Assembly (NCBI GenBank): GCA_002778195.1
Contig: PCDI01000011.1
Span: 1-64,000, forward strand
Direction of reading: 5' to 3'
Length of the DNA: 64,000 nucleotides
Source: Raffaelea ambrosiae
Lineage: Eukaryota; Ascomycota; Sordariomycetes; Ophiostomatales; Ophiostomataceae
Shown here: in pieces, positions 21,967 through 32,653 of the stretch
Position numbering within the stretch: the stretch's first letter is position 1
Layout: each line of letters starts with the position of its first letter
Position numbers and translations under genes: made by a program
Notes under the pieces: model-generated
Told to the model about the DNA's origin: nothing
The model's input: only the letters and a program-made list of their open reading frames with translations
The model's database searches: none

Positions 21967-22150
21967 ACGCGTGGATGGCGCTGCTGTCTATGTGCCTGGG
22001 AGAGCGTGAAGTGGGAAGGCAGACTGGATTGTTTGTGGAGGCTGCAAAGATGGGATGGAAGGCGTTGCTTGGAAACGGGACATGCTACACGGCACGAGCA
22101 CTCTACTGCTCTACTGATGGGGTCCTAGAAGACGCGACGTGACGCGACGT
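21967..22150. promoter_or_regulatory. MluI cell-cycle box-like sites upstream of PRI2
   Basis: A perfect ACGCGT lies at 21967-21972, 47 bases before the PRI2 start codon, and two ACGCG cores sit in the direct repeat gacgcgacgt at 22131-22140 and 22141-22150. ACGCGT is the binding site of MBF, which drives G1/S expression of DNA-synthesis genes, including primase genes, in yeasts. Sites are seen directly; MBF control is inferred. Confidence 0.5.
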
Positions 22151-22770
22151 GCACCGATTAAACTTTAGCCAATCAAATTGCAGAGCATTTCTTTTATTCA
22201 CGGGAGGGCGCTATGTCTTTTTGGGGTGGCACCAATTTTCGTCTGCGGTGCATTGAGTGACTAAGCGCCAGAATGTGTGCGGCGTGCAGGACGCACAGTC
22301 GGGTTCGACGGGTCAGCAACCAATGGCTGGTCGAAGGGACAGCATGGGAGTTGTGGCTGACTGACAAGAGGTGCGGCAAAACAACAGGGAACCAGGAAGG
22401 GGCGACGGAGAAGGGCAGACAAAACGGGCCAAAAAAAGGAGATCTTCGGCACAGTACAGTGTAGTTAGTATCTTACATAGTAGTTACTACATAGTTAGTA
22501 TGTATATCTTGCCTGTATTGTATTAAGGAAAAAAAAGACAGAAACGGCAGGAGCAACCTGGTGAAGCTGGGGTCCCGCCGCTCTCGGCGATAGCTGAGGT
22601 CACAGTTCTGCTGTGCCCTGGAGGTTATCTCTGCAGGTCCCCAAGAGCCGGTAGCGGCGCACAAGTGCAAGATAAGGTTGGTAATAGTCACAAATAGATG
22701 CGACGAGGCAGGGCTAGTGATAAGCAGGTGCGCAGGGGCCGCTGCAGGCGAGGCAGCGATGGCAGGTGGC

Positions 22771-22830
22771 AGAGAGAGAGAGAGGGGCGGGGGGAGAGAG
22801 AGAGAGAGAGAGTGTGTGTGTGTGTGTGTG
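22771..22830. repeat. (GA)n - (GT)n compound microsatellite
   Basis: Runs of ag dinucleotides, interrupted by gggcggggg, pass directly into a (gt)n run from about 22811 to 22830. Intergenic. Confidence 0.9.
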
Positions 22831-23328
22831 CGAGGGAAACAGCAAGGACGACAGGCAAGGCAATGGCTGCTGTACTCCTCGTCAGTAGAGGATGAACCAC
22901 GGAAGAACTGCAGAGGGACTACAGAGGGACCACAGAGGTCTGTAGGAGGAAAGAGCAGACAGAGGAGGAAGGAACGACGCATGATGTACACAAAGCCGGC
23001 GCAAAAGCGTGAAATTGATTGGCCCAGGACGTAATTAGACGGCACCACTCGTTACGTTACGTCGCCGATTTTTGCGGAGAGCCGCTAATATGCCACGCAG
23101 AAAATAATAGGGCCATGACACCGGCGTGCTTGCACTTGCTCCTCTTGCACAGTCCACAATTGCGGCGTGCATTCCACATTGCTCTGCGACGGGGGAAGGA
23201 GCGACGGACTGCCCAGCCACCCATTGCCAGAAACGCCAGACGCACAGAACCTGGCCGAGAGGTCGAAGCCAAAGCCACGCGGGAAAGTCACAACTACCTC
23301 CCCAGACCAGAACTGCACCAGAGCAGAG

Positions 23329-23386
23329 CGACGCCAGAGACGACGCCAGAGACGACGCCAGAGACGACGCCAGAGACGACGCCAGA
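23329..23386. repeat. 12-bp minisatellite gacgacgccaga
   Basis: Four full identical units (23339-23386) are preceded by a 10-base partial unit at 23329-23338. The period is a multiple of three, but no gene is supported around it. The identical copies indicate recent expansion or homogenisation. Confidence 0.9.
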
Positions 23387-24482
23387 GACTAGTCGCCCCC
23401 GACGCAAAGCACCAGAGACCCGTCGAAATCAGGCCCAGACAGGCCCCGACAGGTCGCCGGAGAGCCCCAAAAGAACACGGCAGGAGCGACCAGCCGTGCA
23501 GACGACCGAGGCGAACGACAGCAGCTTGCCCAGCCCGTCCACAAGTCCAGCTCAGCTCTCAGCTCTCTGCTCCCTGCTCTCTGCTCAGCTTTCCAGCTTT
23601 CCAGTTCGCTCTGCCAGCCCAGAGCTGTCGAGCCGCGGAGCCTGTCTCGACAGAACCCCGAGCTGCCTGCTCTGCTCTTTCCCTTTGTTCTGCCCCTCTC
23701 TCTGCCTTTCTCGTTTTTTTTTTTCGACTTGCTGGCTAGTTGGCCTTGCCTACGTCGCCGCCGCGTCACTGCTGGGTCGTCCCCCTCAACGCTGCAAAGG
23801 TTCACCACTAATCCCCCCCCCCCCCATTTCTGCCTCTTCTCTCCCTGCCCTCCCATTGTCTGGCTCTCTTGCTGACAGCCCATCGCAGCCGGCCCTACGC
23901 CTCCACCCCTGCCCGCCTGCCTGCTCGGCTCCGCGCCAGTTTTCCAGGCGAGTCACCGTCGTGGACCGTCCTCGACTGCTGCCCTCCTTTCTGCATCTTC
24001 CCTCCTTGCTGGCCTCGACTGCGGCTCGCCATTGTTGTCACCGCTGTTGCCCTCCGCCACCGCCTGCGTCTGCTCTCGCGTCCTCTGCCCACCAGTCGTC
24101 ACCCTCCCCAACGGCCACGCCTCCCCTCCCCTCCCCACCACCCCCCCCGGCAGGACGCGTAACTATAACTACAAAGGACAACCTGCCAGCCGCCTAGTTC
24201 TGCGCTCTCAGCCTCAGCCTCAGCCCCAGCCTCAGCTTCCAACTCTCTCGTCGACACTCTCTGCTGTCTGTGCCGTCTTGCCCGTCTACTCCTCCACGGG
24301 CCATCGCTTTCACGGCGCCTCTCTGCTTCTCGGCGGACCGCATATCTCGCGCTTCGCCCGCCCTTGCTACCCTCGGCCCGGCGCCCTTCTTGTAGCCTTG
24401 CTGGCAGCGTGGCACGCCGTCTCCCTTCCGCGCCGCTCTCTGCGCCTGCGAGACGTCCGCCGCCACCCCGGCACCTGCCGCC

Positions 24483-26922
24483 ATGACACAACAGCCTCCG
24501 CCACTGCCGTCCAACAACCCTGATCACGACACTGGAGCCATTGCCGACGACACCATCCCCCATCATCGCCATGGCTCTGCAGGCTCCCGCATAGACGGCC
24601 CAGCTCCCTCGCCTGCTGCTGCTGTTGCCGCCGCCGCCACCGCTGCCGCTACTCCTAATCCTGCTACTGCTGCTGCTACTGCCTCCTCGAATTTGGCTTC
24701 CCTCCTCTCTGCCGACCACGCTTACATCCGCTTCCAGGCCAACACCATTGCACCCTCGCCGCCTCTCGCCCAGACTTCGCCTTCGACGCCTGCCAGCGGT
24801 GCCCTGATAACGGCCTCCCCCCAAGGCCACCACGCCTCGTCTGCCCATCCACTACGCCTTCAGACCGATATCTACCCCAACGCCGTGCCCATTCCGCTTT
24901 CTGGCCCGTCAAACGGCTCTGCCGCCCTGCCGTCTTCTTCGGCCTCTGCCTCCTCCTCCAGCTACATTCGTCCCTCTACCCTCGTTTTGCAGCACAGGAC
25001 ATCCAACTCGTCTCTGCGGCCTGGGTCCTTCACCCCAAGCTTCCAGTCAACCGGCCTCCACGGCTTTGGCTCATCCTCTGCCGCCAGCTCCACTGTTCCC
25101 AGTCCCATCATCTCCGCCATGGGCGACGTCACTCCTCTGCCCTCGCCTTTGCTTTCTGGAGACTCTCCAGGCCCCTGGAAGAAGCTCGCCCGCAGCCCGC
25201 CGCGCGACCCCTCCTTAGCCATGAAACCCGGCACCTCCGATTCGGCTCTCGTCACGGCCAATGGCGAGTCTGTCTCCTCGGCCTTGGCCCACCAAGCCAA
25301 GAGGAAGGCCTATGCCGAGTTGCTGGCAGGCAACCCGGCCCCTGAACAGACCGGCTCAAAGCTATCCCACACCCGCGAAAGGAGCCTCAGCGAGTATATC
25401 CCCGACCCCATGCAGCTGCCCAAGCGCATGATATCCGTCTCTGCGTCACACGTCAAGCCCGTTGGAGGCCCTGACCACGTCGAAGCTTCCTACGAGTCTC
25501 ACATGCGTCGCGAGCCCCATCTCTCCAACGCCAGAGGGCTGACTCCAGTCAAGAAGCCTCCAACGCCGCCTCCGAGCGACTCTTCCATCGTGCTTGGCGA
25601 TGCCGGCGCTACGACCGCCGCTATAGCCTCCGCTGCGGCCACGGCCACCACCACTGGCTCCTCCTCTTCCGAATCTAAGCTGCGGCCCAGCGAAAGGAAA
25701 CATGTCGAATATTTTGAGGCACATGGCCGAGAGGACCAAAAACGGCGCCGCTGGCGTGCCATCAAGCTCCTCGGCCAAGGTACTTTCAGCAGGGTCGTGC
25801 TTGCTACGAGCCAGACAGTTCCCTCCCTGGAAGATGACGAAGAACATGGCCAGGTTCGCCATCTGCATCCACCCCTGTCCGCCCCGGAACCCCCCGCCCA
25901 GTATGACAGGCGGAGTCTCGTTGCTGTCAAGGTGTGCGAGCATGGTCCCAAAGGTGGCGCCTCGGAAGACCGTGTCGAGATGAGTCTGAAGCGCGAACTC
26001 GAAATCATGCAGAGCATACACCACCCATCTCTCGTCCATCTGAAGGCCTGGAATATCGAGCCCTCTCGTGCAATTCTTGTCCTGAGTTACTGCCCTGGCG
26101 GTGACCTATTCGATGTCGCCAGCGCACATCGCAACCTTCTCACGCCGTCACTTCTTGCTCGCATATTTGCTGAGCTGGTTGCTGCTGTACGATATCTCCA
26201 CCACATGCATATAGTCCACAGAGACATCAAGCTGGAAAGTATGTCATCCTCGCATCCCTGTCCGAGCCTATCCCGATAGTTCAGTCATCAGGACTCATCA
26301 CTTAGTAATGTTTCTGCTCGCTACTGTCGTTCGTTGCTTCTAACTACCGTGCTTTCCAGACGTGCTTGTGAACCTCTCCGCGCAGGAGCTTTCCGATACG
26401 TCTGTCAATTGGGCCACCTATCCTTATAGTGTTACCACTTTGACGGATCTTGGTCTTTCCAGGCGCGTTGCCGATGACGAAAAGCTGGAGACTCGCTGTG
26501 GCTCGGACGATTACGCTGCTCCAGAGGTTATTATGGGTCAGCCTTACGACGGCCGTGCTACCGATGCTTGGTCTTTGGGTGTACTTCTTTATGCCCTGCT
26601 AGAGGGTCGTCTTCCATTCGACCCCAACCCGGGCATGAGTGATGCTCATCGCATGCGGTCGCGGACGAGCCATCGTATTGCCCGCGTCGAGTGGCGCTGG
26701 ATAGATTACGCCGGCGACGATGGCGACCACGAGGGCGACATTGCTAAGTTTCAGGCAAGGGGCCTCTTGGGTGCCATGGAAATTACCGAGGGGTTGCTCA
26801 AGCGTGCTCGGAGTCGGTGGCCCTTGGACAAGGTCACTCGGGAACCCTGGGTCCAGAATGCCATGTCTGTTGAGGGAGGCTTGAGGTTCAGAGATGAAGA
26901 AGAAGGAGAGGAGATTTGCTGA
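24483..26922 (+). CDS. Serine/threonine protein kinase with DLG in place of DFG
   Basis: Exons 24483-26238 and 26360-26922, 772 residues; the intron (gtatgt donor, ccag acceptor) splits the Asn of HRDIKLEN. About 415 N-terminal residues are Ser/Pro/Ala low-complexity. The kinase domain then shows a glycine loop GQGTFSRVV, VAVK (Lys483), HRDIKLEN (Asp581), D615-L616-G617 where DFG is usual, and AAPE (639-641) after a C-G-S-D-D-Y activation segment without an extra loop. A Pro/Glu-rich insert of about 35 residues splits the first two strands of the N-lobe. Catalytic Lys, Asp and Asn are all present, so activity is expected. The pattern fits the CAMK-like group, near fungal Prr1-type kinases, but the closest orthologue cannot be settled here. 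An unusually long C/T-rich leader precedes the start. Confidence 0.88.
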
Positions 26923-27670
26923 CACTTACCCCGGGCTGATCCTGTCGGCTTGGGCGATGTTGGCTTGTAAAAACTATGTTTGTGTTTGTGTATGTGCGTG
27001 TGTGTTTTTATACCTTTGTATTGTATGATACCAAAATCACCTTGATATGCGACGTTGAACTGGCGCCCTCATAAGGTCATGCTGACCCGAGTAGGCACAT
27101 GTTTGCAATTGCCATATATGCAATATACAGCTCCTATTGCCGCCTCTGAAGACGGCTGGCCATAGGGAAAAAAAAGGAAAACAATTTACGAATGGGTTGG
27201 GGCGTTCAAGTATAGGGATAGGCTCACGGGGTATAGTGGTTATTTGGGGTAATGGTTGTATCTCATCTTGCTGGCGTCATTACGAGACGGTTTGTTTCAA
27301 TTTTTCTGTATATAATTAATTTTCACACTGACAGTCTGCGCAGAAGACGTAGGGGACATTAGTTTGGTCCGTACCAAAAGACACGCACACTTGGGGTTGT
27401 GTTTATGTTTTAGAAAGCCTAATTGATTTCCCGAAAAGCAGTCCTTTCCACTTGAGCTAAAAAACGTCTATCTAGAGTAGGGTAAATCGCCCACCCGCAC
27501 TGTCGAAGACGTGAGCATAAAAAACAACGGACTATCTCATTGCCATCAGCAAAATGCAAAAAACACTAAGCCATCATGGAAAGCAGACTGCACAACCATT
27601 TCCGAACTCCGTTTAATTTTTTTTCTGTCCTCCCAAACCCCAAGATACCTCATTCGCATCGCGCATACCC
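26923..27670. other. Convergent spacer between kinase and HSP90 stops
   Basis: No gene is supported. A degenerate tgtgtt/gtgtat stretch lies at 26973-27006 in the kinase 3' flank. The remainder is more A+T-rich than the genes, as expected for two facing 3' UTRs. Confidence 0.6.
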
Positions 27671-29871
27671 TTAGTCGACCTCCTCCATAGCGCTGTCGGT
27701 GGTCTCGGCACCCTCAGCCTTGGCTTCAGCGGGAGCAGCCTCCTCGACTTCCGGCTCCTCGTCAATGTTCAGGCCCAGAGACACAAGCTTGTGGATGCGC
27801 TCCGCGAAGCTGGCAGGCTCGTCGATGGTGAAGCCAGAGACAAGCAGCGAGGTCTCGAACAGCAGCTGGACGATCGACTTGACGGTCTTGTCATCCTCGC
27901 CATCAGACTCGACCTTCTGCTTGAGGGTCTTGATGATGGCGCTCTTAGGCGAGATCTCAAATGTCTTCTTGGACGACATGTAGCTGGACATGGAGGTGTC
28001 GCGCAGGGCCTGGGCCTTCATGATACGCTCCATGTTGGCAGACCAGCCAAACTGGCCAGTGCGGATGGCGCAGGGCGAGCCAATCAGCTTGTGGGAGACG
28101 ACCACCTTCTCGACCTTGTCGCCGAGGATGTTCTTGAGGGCCTTGGCCAGACCCTCGTACTCCTTCTCCTCAGCCTCGCGAGCGGCCTTCTCCTCATCGG
28201 TCTCCTCGAGCTCGAAGTCCTTGGTGATGTCGACCAGCTTCTTAGACTCGAATTCCTTGAGCTGAGTCATGGCATACTCGTCGATGGGGTCGACCAGGAA
28301 GAGCACCTCGAAACCCTTCTCCTTGAGAGAGTCCAGGAAAGGAGAGCGGGAGACAGCCTTGATAGACTCGCCGGTGATGTAGTAGATATTCTTCTGGTGC
28401 TCAGGCATGCGCGTGACGTAGTCCGTCAGCGAGGTCAGCTCGTCGCCCGACTTGGTCGAGTTGAAGCGCAGCAGCTTGGCCAGGGCCGGACGGTTCTGGG
28501 CGTCCTCGTGGATGCCCAGCTTGATGTTCTTGGAGAAGGCATTGTAGAACTTGTCGAACTGCTCCTTGTCCTCAGCGATCTCGTTGAAGAGCTCAATAGA
28601 CTTCTTCACAATGTTCTTCTTGATGACCTTCATGATCTTGTTCTGCTGCAGGGTCTCACGAGACAGGTTGAGGGGAAGGTCCTCAGAGTCGACAACACCC
28701 TTGACGAAGCTGAGCCACTCGGGGACGAGATCGGTGGCGTCGTCGGTGATGAAGACGCGGCGGACGTACAGCTTGATGTTGTTCTTGGTCTTCTTGGTCT
28801 CGAACAGGTCGAAGGGCGCGCGCTTGGGCACGAAGAGGATGGCGCGGAACTCGAGCTGACCCTCGACGGAGAAGTGCTTGACGGCCAGGTGGTCCTCCCA
28901 GTCGTTGGTGAGCGACTTGTAGAAGGCAGCGTACTCCTCCTGGGAGATGTCCTGGGGATTCCGGGTCCAGATGGGCTTCTGCTTGTTGAGCTCCTCCTCC
29001 TCGATGGTGGTCTCCTTGATGGTCTTGGTCTTCTTCTTCTTCTCCTCCTTGCCGTCCTCCTCATCGTCAACCTCCTCAATCTTGGGCTTCTTGTCGTCCG
29101 CGTCCTCGGTCTTCTCCTCAGTGGTCTCCTCCTCAGCGTCCTCGTCGGGGACCTCCTTGTCGGTCTCCTTCTTGACGTGAAGGTAGATGGGGTAGGAGAT
29201 GAACTCCGAGTGCTTCTTGATCACCTCCTTGACCTTGCTCTCGTTGAGGTAGTCGGTCTGCTCATCCTTCAGGTGCAGGATGATCTTGGTGCCGCGGCCC
29301 AGGGGCTCGCCCTCGGTGTCGGGAGAGATGGTGAAGGTGCCGCCGGCACTCGACTCCCAGATGTACTGCTCGTCGTCGTTGTTCTTGGAGACGACCGTGA
29401 CGCGGTCGGCCACGAGGTAGGCCGAGTAGAAACCGACACCGAACTGGCCGATCATGGAAATATCGGCACCGGCGGTCAGGGCCTCCATGAACTGCTTGGT
29501 GCCAGACCGGGCAATGGTACCCAGGTTGTTGACCAGGTCCTTAAGATTGCACAGTCAGCATTTGCATGCTCCACACAAAGAAATCGTCGGGGAGGATTGA
29601 CAGCACTTACAGCCTTGGTCATACCGATACCGGTATCACGGATGGTCAGGGTCTTGGCATCCTTGTCGGGGATGAGGTCGATGCGGAGGTCCTTGCCGGA
29701 GTCGAGCTTGCTCGGGTCGGAGAGCGACTCGTAGCGGATCTTGTCGAGAGCATCCGAGGCGTTGGAGACGAGCTCTCGCAGGAAGATCTCCTTGTTGGAG
29801 TAGACGGTGTTGATGATGAGCGACAGCAGCTGAGAGATCTCAGCCTGGAACTCAAAGGTCTCTCCAGACAT
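27671..29871 (-). CDS. HSP90: Cytosolic HSP90 chaperone
   Basis: Coding exons in transcript order: 29871-29611 and 29539-27671, giving 709 residues, the same as yeast Hsp82. It is the ATP-dependent chaperone for kinases, transcription factors and other clients. The N-terminal GHKL ATPase shows LRELVSNASDALDKIR, DTGIGMT and GQFGVGFYSAYLVAD. A charged linker rich in Glu/Asp/Lys spans about residues 215-265. The middle domain has the catalytic-loop segment PLNLSRETLQQN with its conserved Arg, and the protein ends in MEEVD, the docking site for TPR co-chaperones, which marks it as cytosolic. The 71-base coding intron joins GMTKA to DLVNNLG in phase 0; its acceptor is ttaag. Codon use is strongly biased to C/G endings, which opens a long spurious frame on the opposite strand. 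Confidence 0.98.
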
Positions 29872-29926
29872 CTTGGCGGATGCTGAAAGCGGGTGCGACT
29901 TGATTGTTTGTGTAGAAGAAGCGAAG

Positions 29927-30300
29927 CTGGCAGAAGAGAGGCGGGCAATGTTAGTGAAGGGCCGTCTTGTGTGTACCGGACGAAGCTTGGGCGTGGTGAG
30001 GATGGTGAAGGTGAAGTGATCCAAAGAAACGCAGAAGGGAGAAGGCAGAAAAAAATGAAAGGCAAGTGAAAAAAGGGACGACCCCTCCCCAACGAGGATC
30101 GAAGCCAGGTGTATAAATACAGCGAGGACAGAAGAGCAGTTTGCAGGTGCTGTCCGTGCTATGCACACGGTGGAATCCCGTGGAACGAGACAACGCAAAC
30201 CCAGACGTGCACCAGCACGCAGAGCGAAGCATCGAAGCTTCTCGTGGGTTCGACGAGGCTGCAGGCAAACGGCGGCAATGAGGGGGCAGCTGGCACTTAC
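29927..30300 (-). other. Inferred 5'-UTR intron of HSP90
   Basis: On the minus strand a strong donor GTAAGT follows tctct at 30300, a ctaac branch site lies at 29954-29950, and a pyrimidine-rich ctctcttctgccag acceptor ends at 29927. That leaves 55 leader bases before the start codon. The inferred intron is 374 bases, much longer than the coding introns nearby. All three signals are seen; use as an intron is inferred. Confidence 0.6.
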
Positions 30301-30534
30301 AGAGATCAGGGCTCGCAGCAGATCGAGCTGGCAGTCCCTGCAGAGCTGAGATGAATGTGGTAGACGGAAAACAAAGAAGCAGCGTGGCTGGCAAAGAAGC
30401 AAAGACAGACAGATGCAGAAACAAGACGATGGAGAGAAGAAAGGGAGAGGAGAGAGGTGGGAGGGAAAAGCTCTGTCCAGAGGCAACAGCTTAAAAGGGC
30501 AGTTTTTTTGTGCATGGCTTTCCAGCCTAGAGCT

Positions 30535-30558
30535 TTCGCTGGACATTCCACGGGTTTC
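30535..30558. promoter_or_regulatory. Candidate step-type heat-shock element of HSP90
   Basis: TTC triplets occur at 30535, 30546 and 30556, spaced 11 and 10 bases apart, as in gapped or step-type heat-shock elements bound by HSF trimers. They lie upstream of the inferred leader exon. The match is imperfect. Confidence 0.3.
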
Positions 30559-31295
30559 TATCACTCTAGAGCGCTCCAGCTGCCAACGGCTTCCCTGATT
30601 CGTCAGGGACGGCCACCACGGCAACGAATAGCCGCTGCTGATTGGCTGCTGCGCTTGCATTCTGGGTCCAGCACGGCAGTGGGGCTGGGCCACAGTAAGA
30701 TACAGCACTGTTCTAGGTGGGGTTGAGCCATCGCCCCTGCCCTGGAGAAAGCTGTGGAAGCTTCGTCTTCATTCCCTTTGGCAACACCAGTTGTCCCTTC
30801 CTCAATTGGCTGGACGAAACTGCAAGGCTGTCCAGAGTTTGTCCAGAGAGTGCAGTCACGTGGCACGACAGCGCACCTGTTCAACCTGGAAGCTGCTACC
30901 TTGCGGCCAATGGCAAGCAGCTGTCTGCAGGGACGCCATCTTGTGCTAAGTACCGCCCAAACAGGACGAGACAGAGGGAGATCGATACAGAGATATGGTT
31001 ATGAGGATCAGAGTCGGAGGAGCGACTGGGGAGACTATGAGAGAGGGACGGCGACAGTGACGTGGGACGATAATGTAAGATGTAGTTATGTATAGAAATC
31101 CGCTATTAGACAACACCCGTACACGCCAGCATTGCACCCTGGCACACCCTAATTGAACACAGTCTCCGTGCAGCTCTCGCCGGGGTCCTGGGTCTGGGCA
31201 TAGGGCTGTCGTTGGTATTGCAAAACAACCGACACTCCTGGCATATTTCGAATACCTCGAAACTCACGACACAGACGACCTGCTGTGGCATGGCT

Positions 31296-32329
31296 CTATG
31301 CCGGGCCCTGTTTCTCTGCATCTGGATCGACTACGGAGGCCTGCAGTTGCCGATAATGCCTGTCGGCATAGATCAGCCCAAACAGGGGCGAGTCGTCGCT
31401 GTCGTTGGCCTCCGCCTCGCCCTTCGCGATCTCCATCACTTCGGCGAGAACGACGACATGATCTCTGACTGGCACAAGACCACGCATGGGCTCGTCCAGC
31501 AACCTACACCGAAGCACGTATAGAATGCCTGGTCCGCTCAGAAACGGCTGGTCCGCCCCGTTGTCAGAGCCAGGTGGTGGCTGCGTCCGGACAACGCGAC
31601 ACTGCGCGGAATCCAGAGCCCGAGACGTACTATCCGGGTGTGCATTGCCAGACCGGAACACATCTGCAATTCGCGCCCCGTTCGCATCTCCTGACAAGAC
31701 ATGCACCATGAAATGCCTAGCCTGTGCAATTGCGGCCTCTGTCCTGCTCGGCATGGCGATGTTGAACGTGACAACAGGGCTCGGGTAAAGACTCAACGAC
31801 GTGAATGACGACATGGTGAGTCCAACAGGAATCGCGGTGCCATGCCCGAAAGGCCGCGGTCGACTGGTGTCGGGCAGCGCCGTGCACACAACCACGGAGC
31901 TGGCCAGGTGTCGCAGGAGCCGGCGCACACCTTCAGGAAGTGGCGAAACAGCTCGATCGCCTCTTGAATTTCCTTTGGGGCCGTCTTCATTTAGTGAAGG
32001 GGCATTTGCGGCAACTGGCGAGGCAGAGGAAACTGATGGGGCAGGCACAGCCGAAGAAAACTTCCGGATTGGGTTCTGTGAAAATCGGGCTGGCAATACA
32101 CGCGTCAGACGGACTCAATCCAGCTTCCGAAGGGGACTCATAGGTAAGAAACATTCAGAGACAACATACATAGTATATTGCAGCTGCAATTCCTGGCAAG
32201 AAGACTGCTGGTCGTCTCGATCACCGGCAAGCGGCAGGCCCATCCCAAGCCCGGGACTGCCTTGCCCGAGCCACGGAGAGGCCGCGCTGCCCCATTGGCC
32301 ACGCAGCCAAGCACGCGGTGGTTTGGCAT
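31296..32329 (-). CDS. Flavin reductase-like (FMN-binding split-barrel) protein
   Basis: The main exon (32089-31296) encodes an FMN-binding split barrel of the flavin reductase-like family: LLRHLASSVVVCTA, VGLTMSSFTSLSLYPSP (the substrate/flavin loop) and ILYVLRCRLLDE leading to LIYADRHYRQ near the C-terminus. The main frame has no ATG before the domain, so an upstream exon is required. I infer exon 1 as 32329-32170, with a strong gtatgt donor, a tctgac branch and a ccag acceptor (intron 32090-32169, 80 bases), which gives 317 residues and an N-terminus rich in Arg, Ser and Ala and poor in acidic residues, compatible with a mitochondrial presequence. Such proteins reduce or bind FMN and often work with oxygenases; the substrate here is unknown. 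The domain call is firm, exon 1 is tentative. Confidence 0.75.
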
Positions 32330-32653
32330 CTCATCTTCCCGCAAACGGGATTATCTGCAGATCCTGGCGATTGCTCCTGGTAAGGCTGAGCCGCAAAAGA
32401 AGAGACCCTGTAGTTATATGAAAGCCTGCTTGAGCGATAACACAATCGATAGGTGCGGTGAAGTTAGAAAATTGAGCATAGCACGTGACCACACCTAGCG
32501 CCAAAAAAGTTCCATCGCGAAACTGCATCCAAACTACCCTCTCTCGTTTTCACCCTAGGCGAATCACAAATTCCAGTTGTGCTTCCGACGACAAACGGGT
32601 ACGCGGCCTGCAGAGAAGTGCATTTATCTGATACTCACGCCTGGTAAATTGAA
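32330..32653. promoter_or_regulatory. Divergent promoter between the flavin reductase and bL31m genes
   Basis: Only 324 bases separate the inferred start codons of two outward-facing genes, so their promoters must overlap or abut. No TATA box or other strong element is evident; the sequence gcacgtgaccac (about 32481-32492) contains a CACGTG E-box. Confidence 0.45.

Larger units (their letters stand above)
21921..24482. other. 2.6-kb divergent spacer between PRI2 and the kinase gene
   Basis: No gene is supported. The left end carries the PRI2 promoter (MluI-box-like sites listed separately). An A+T islet at 22455-22515 contains one GTATCTTAC copy (22468-22476) and repeated actacatagt words. 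Two repeat arrays follow (22771-22830, 23329-23386). From about 23550 to 24482 the DNA is strongly C/T-rich, with a run of C near 23813-23825, and is the probable long 5' leader of the kinase gene. Confidence 0.55.
29872..31295. other. HSP90 5' region and 3' side of the flavin reductase gene
   Basis: No further gene is supported. From right to left on the minus strand it holds candidate heat-shock elements (30535-30558), the inferred 5' leader exon and its intron (29927-30300), and 55 bases of leader before the ATG. One GTAAGATAC copy is at 30695-30703. The part from 30720 to 31295 is the 3' flank of the flavin-reductase gene. Confidence 0.55.

Noticed and set aside
27791..29734. A 647-codon open frame on the + strand opposite HSP90
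   Set aside because: It is a shadow produced by the G/C-ending codon bias of HSP90. Its Leu/Val/Gly/Asp-rich product has no domain, and the minus-strand gene is certain.
31296..32096. Flavin reductase-like gene as a single exon
   Set aside because: The main frame begins after a stop codon with no ATG before the domain, so an upstream exon is needed. The inferred splice at 32090-32169 solves this but remains unproven.
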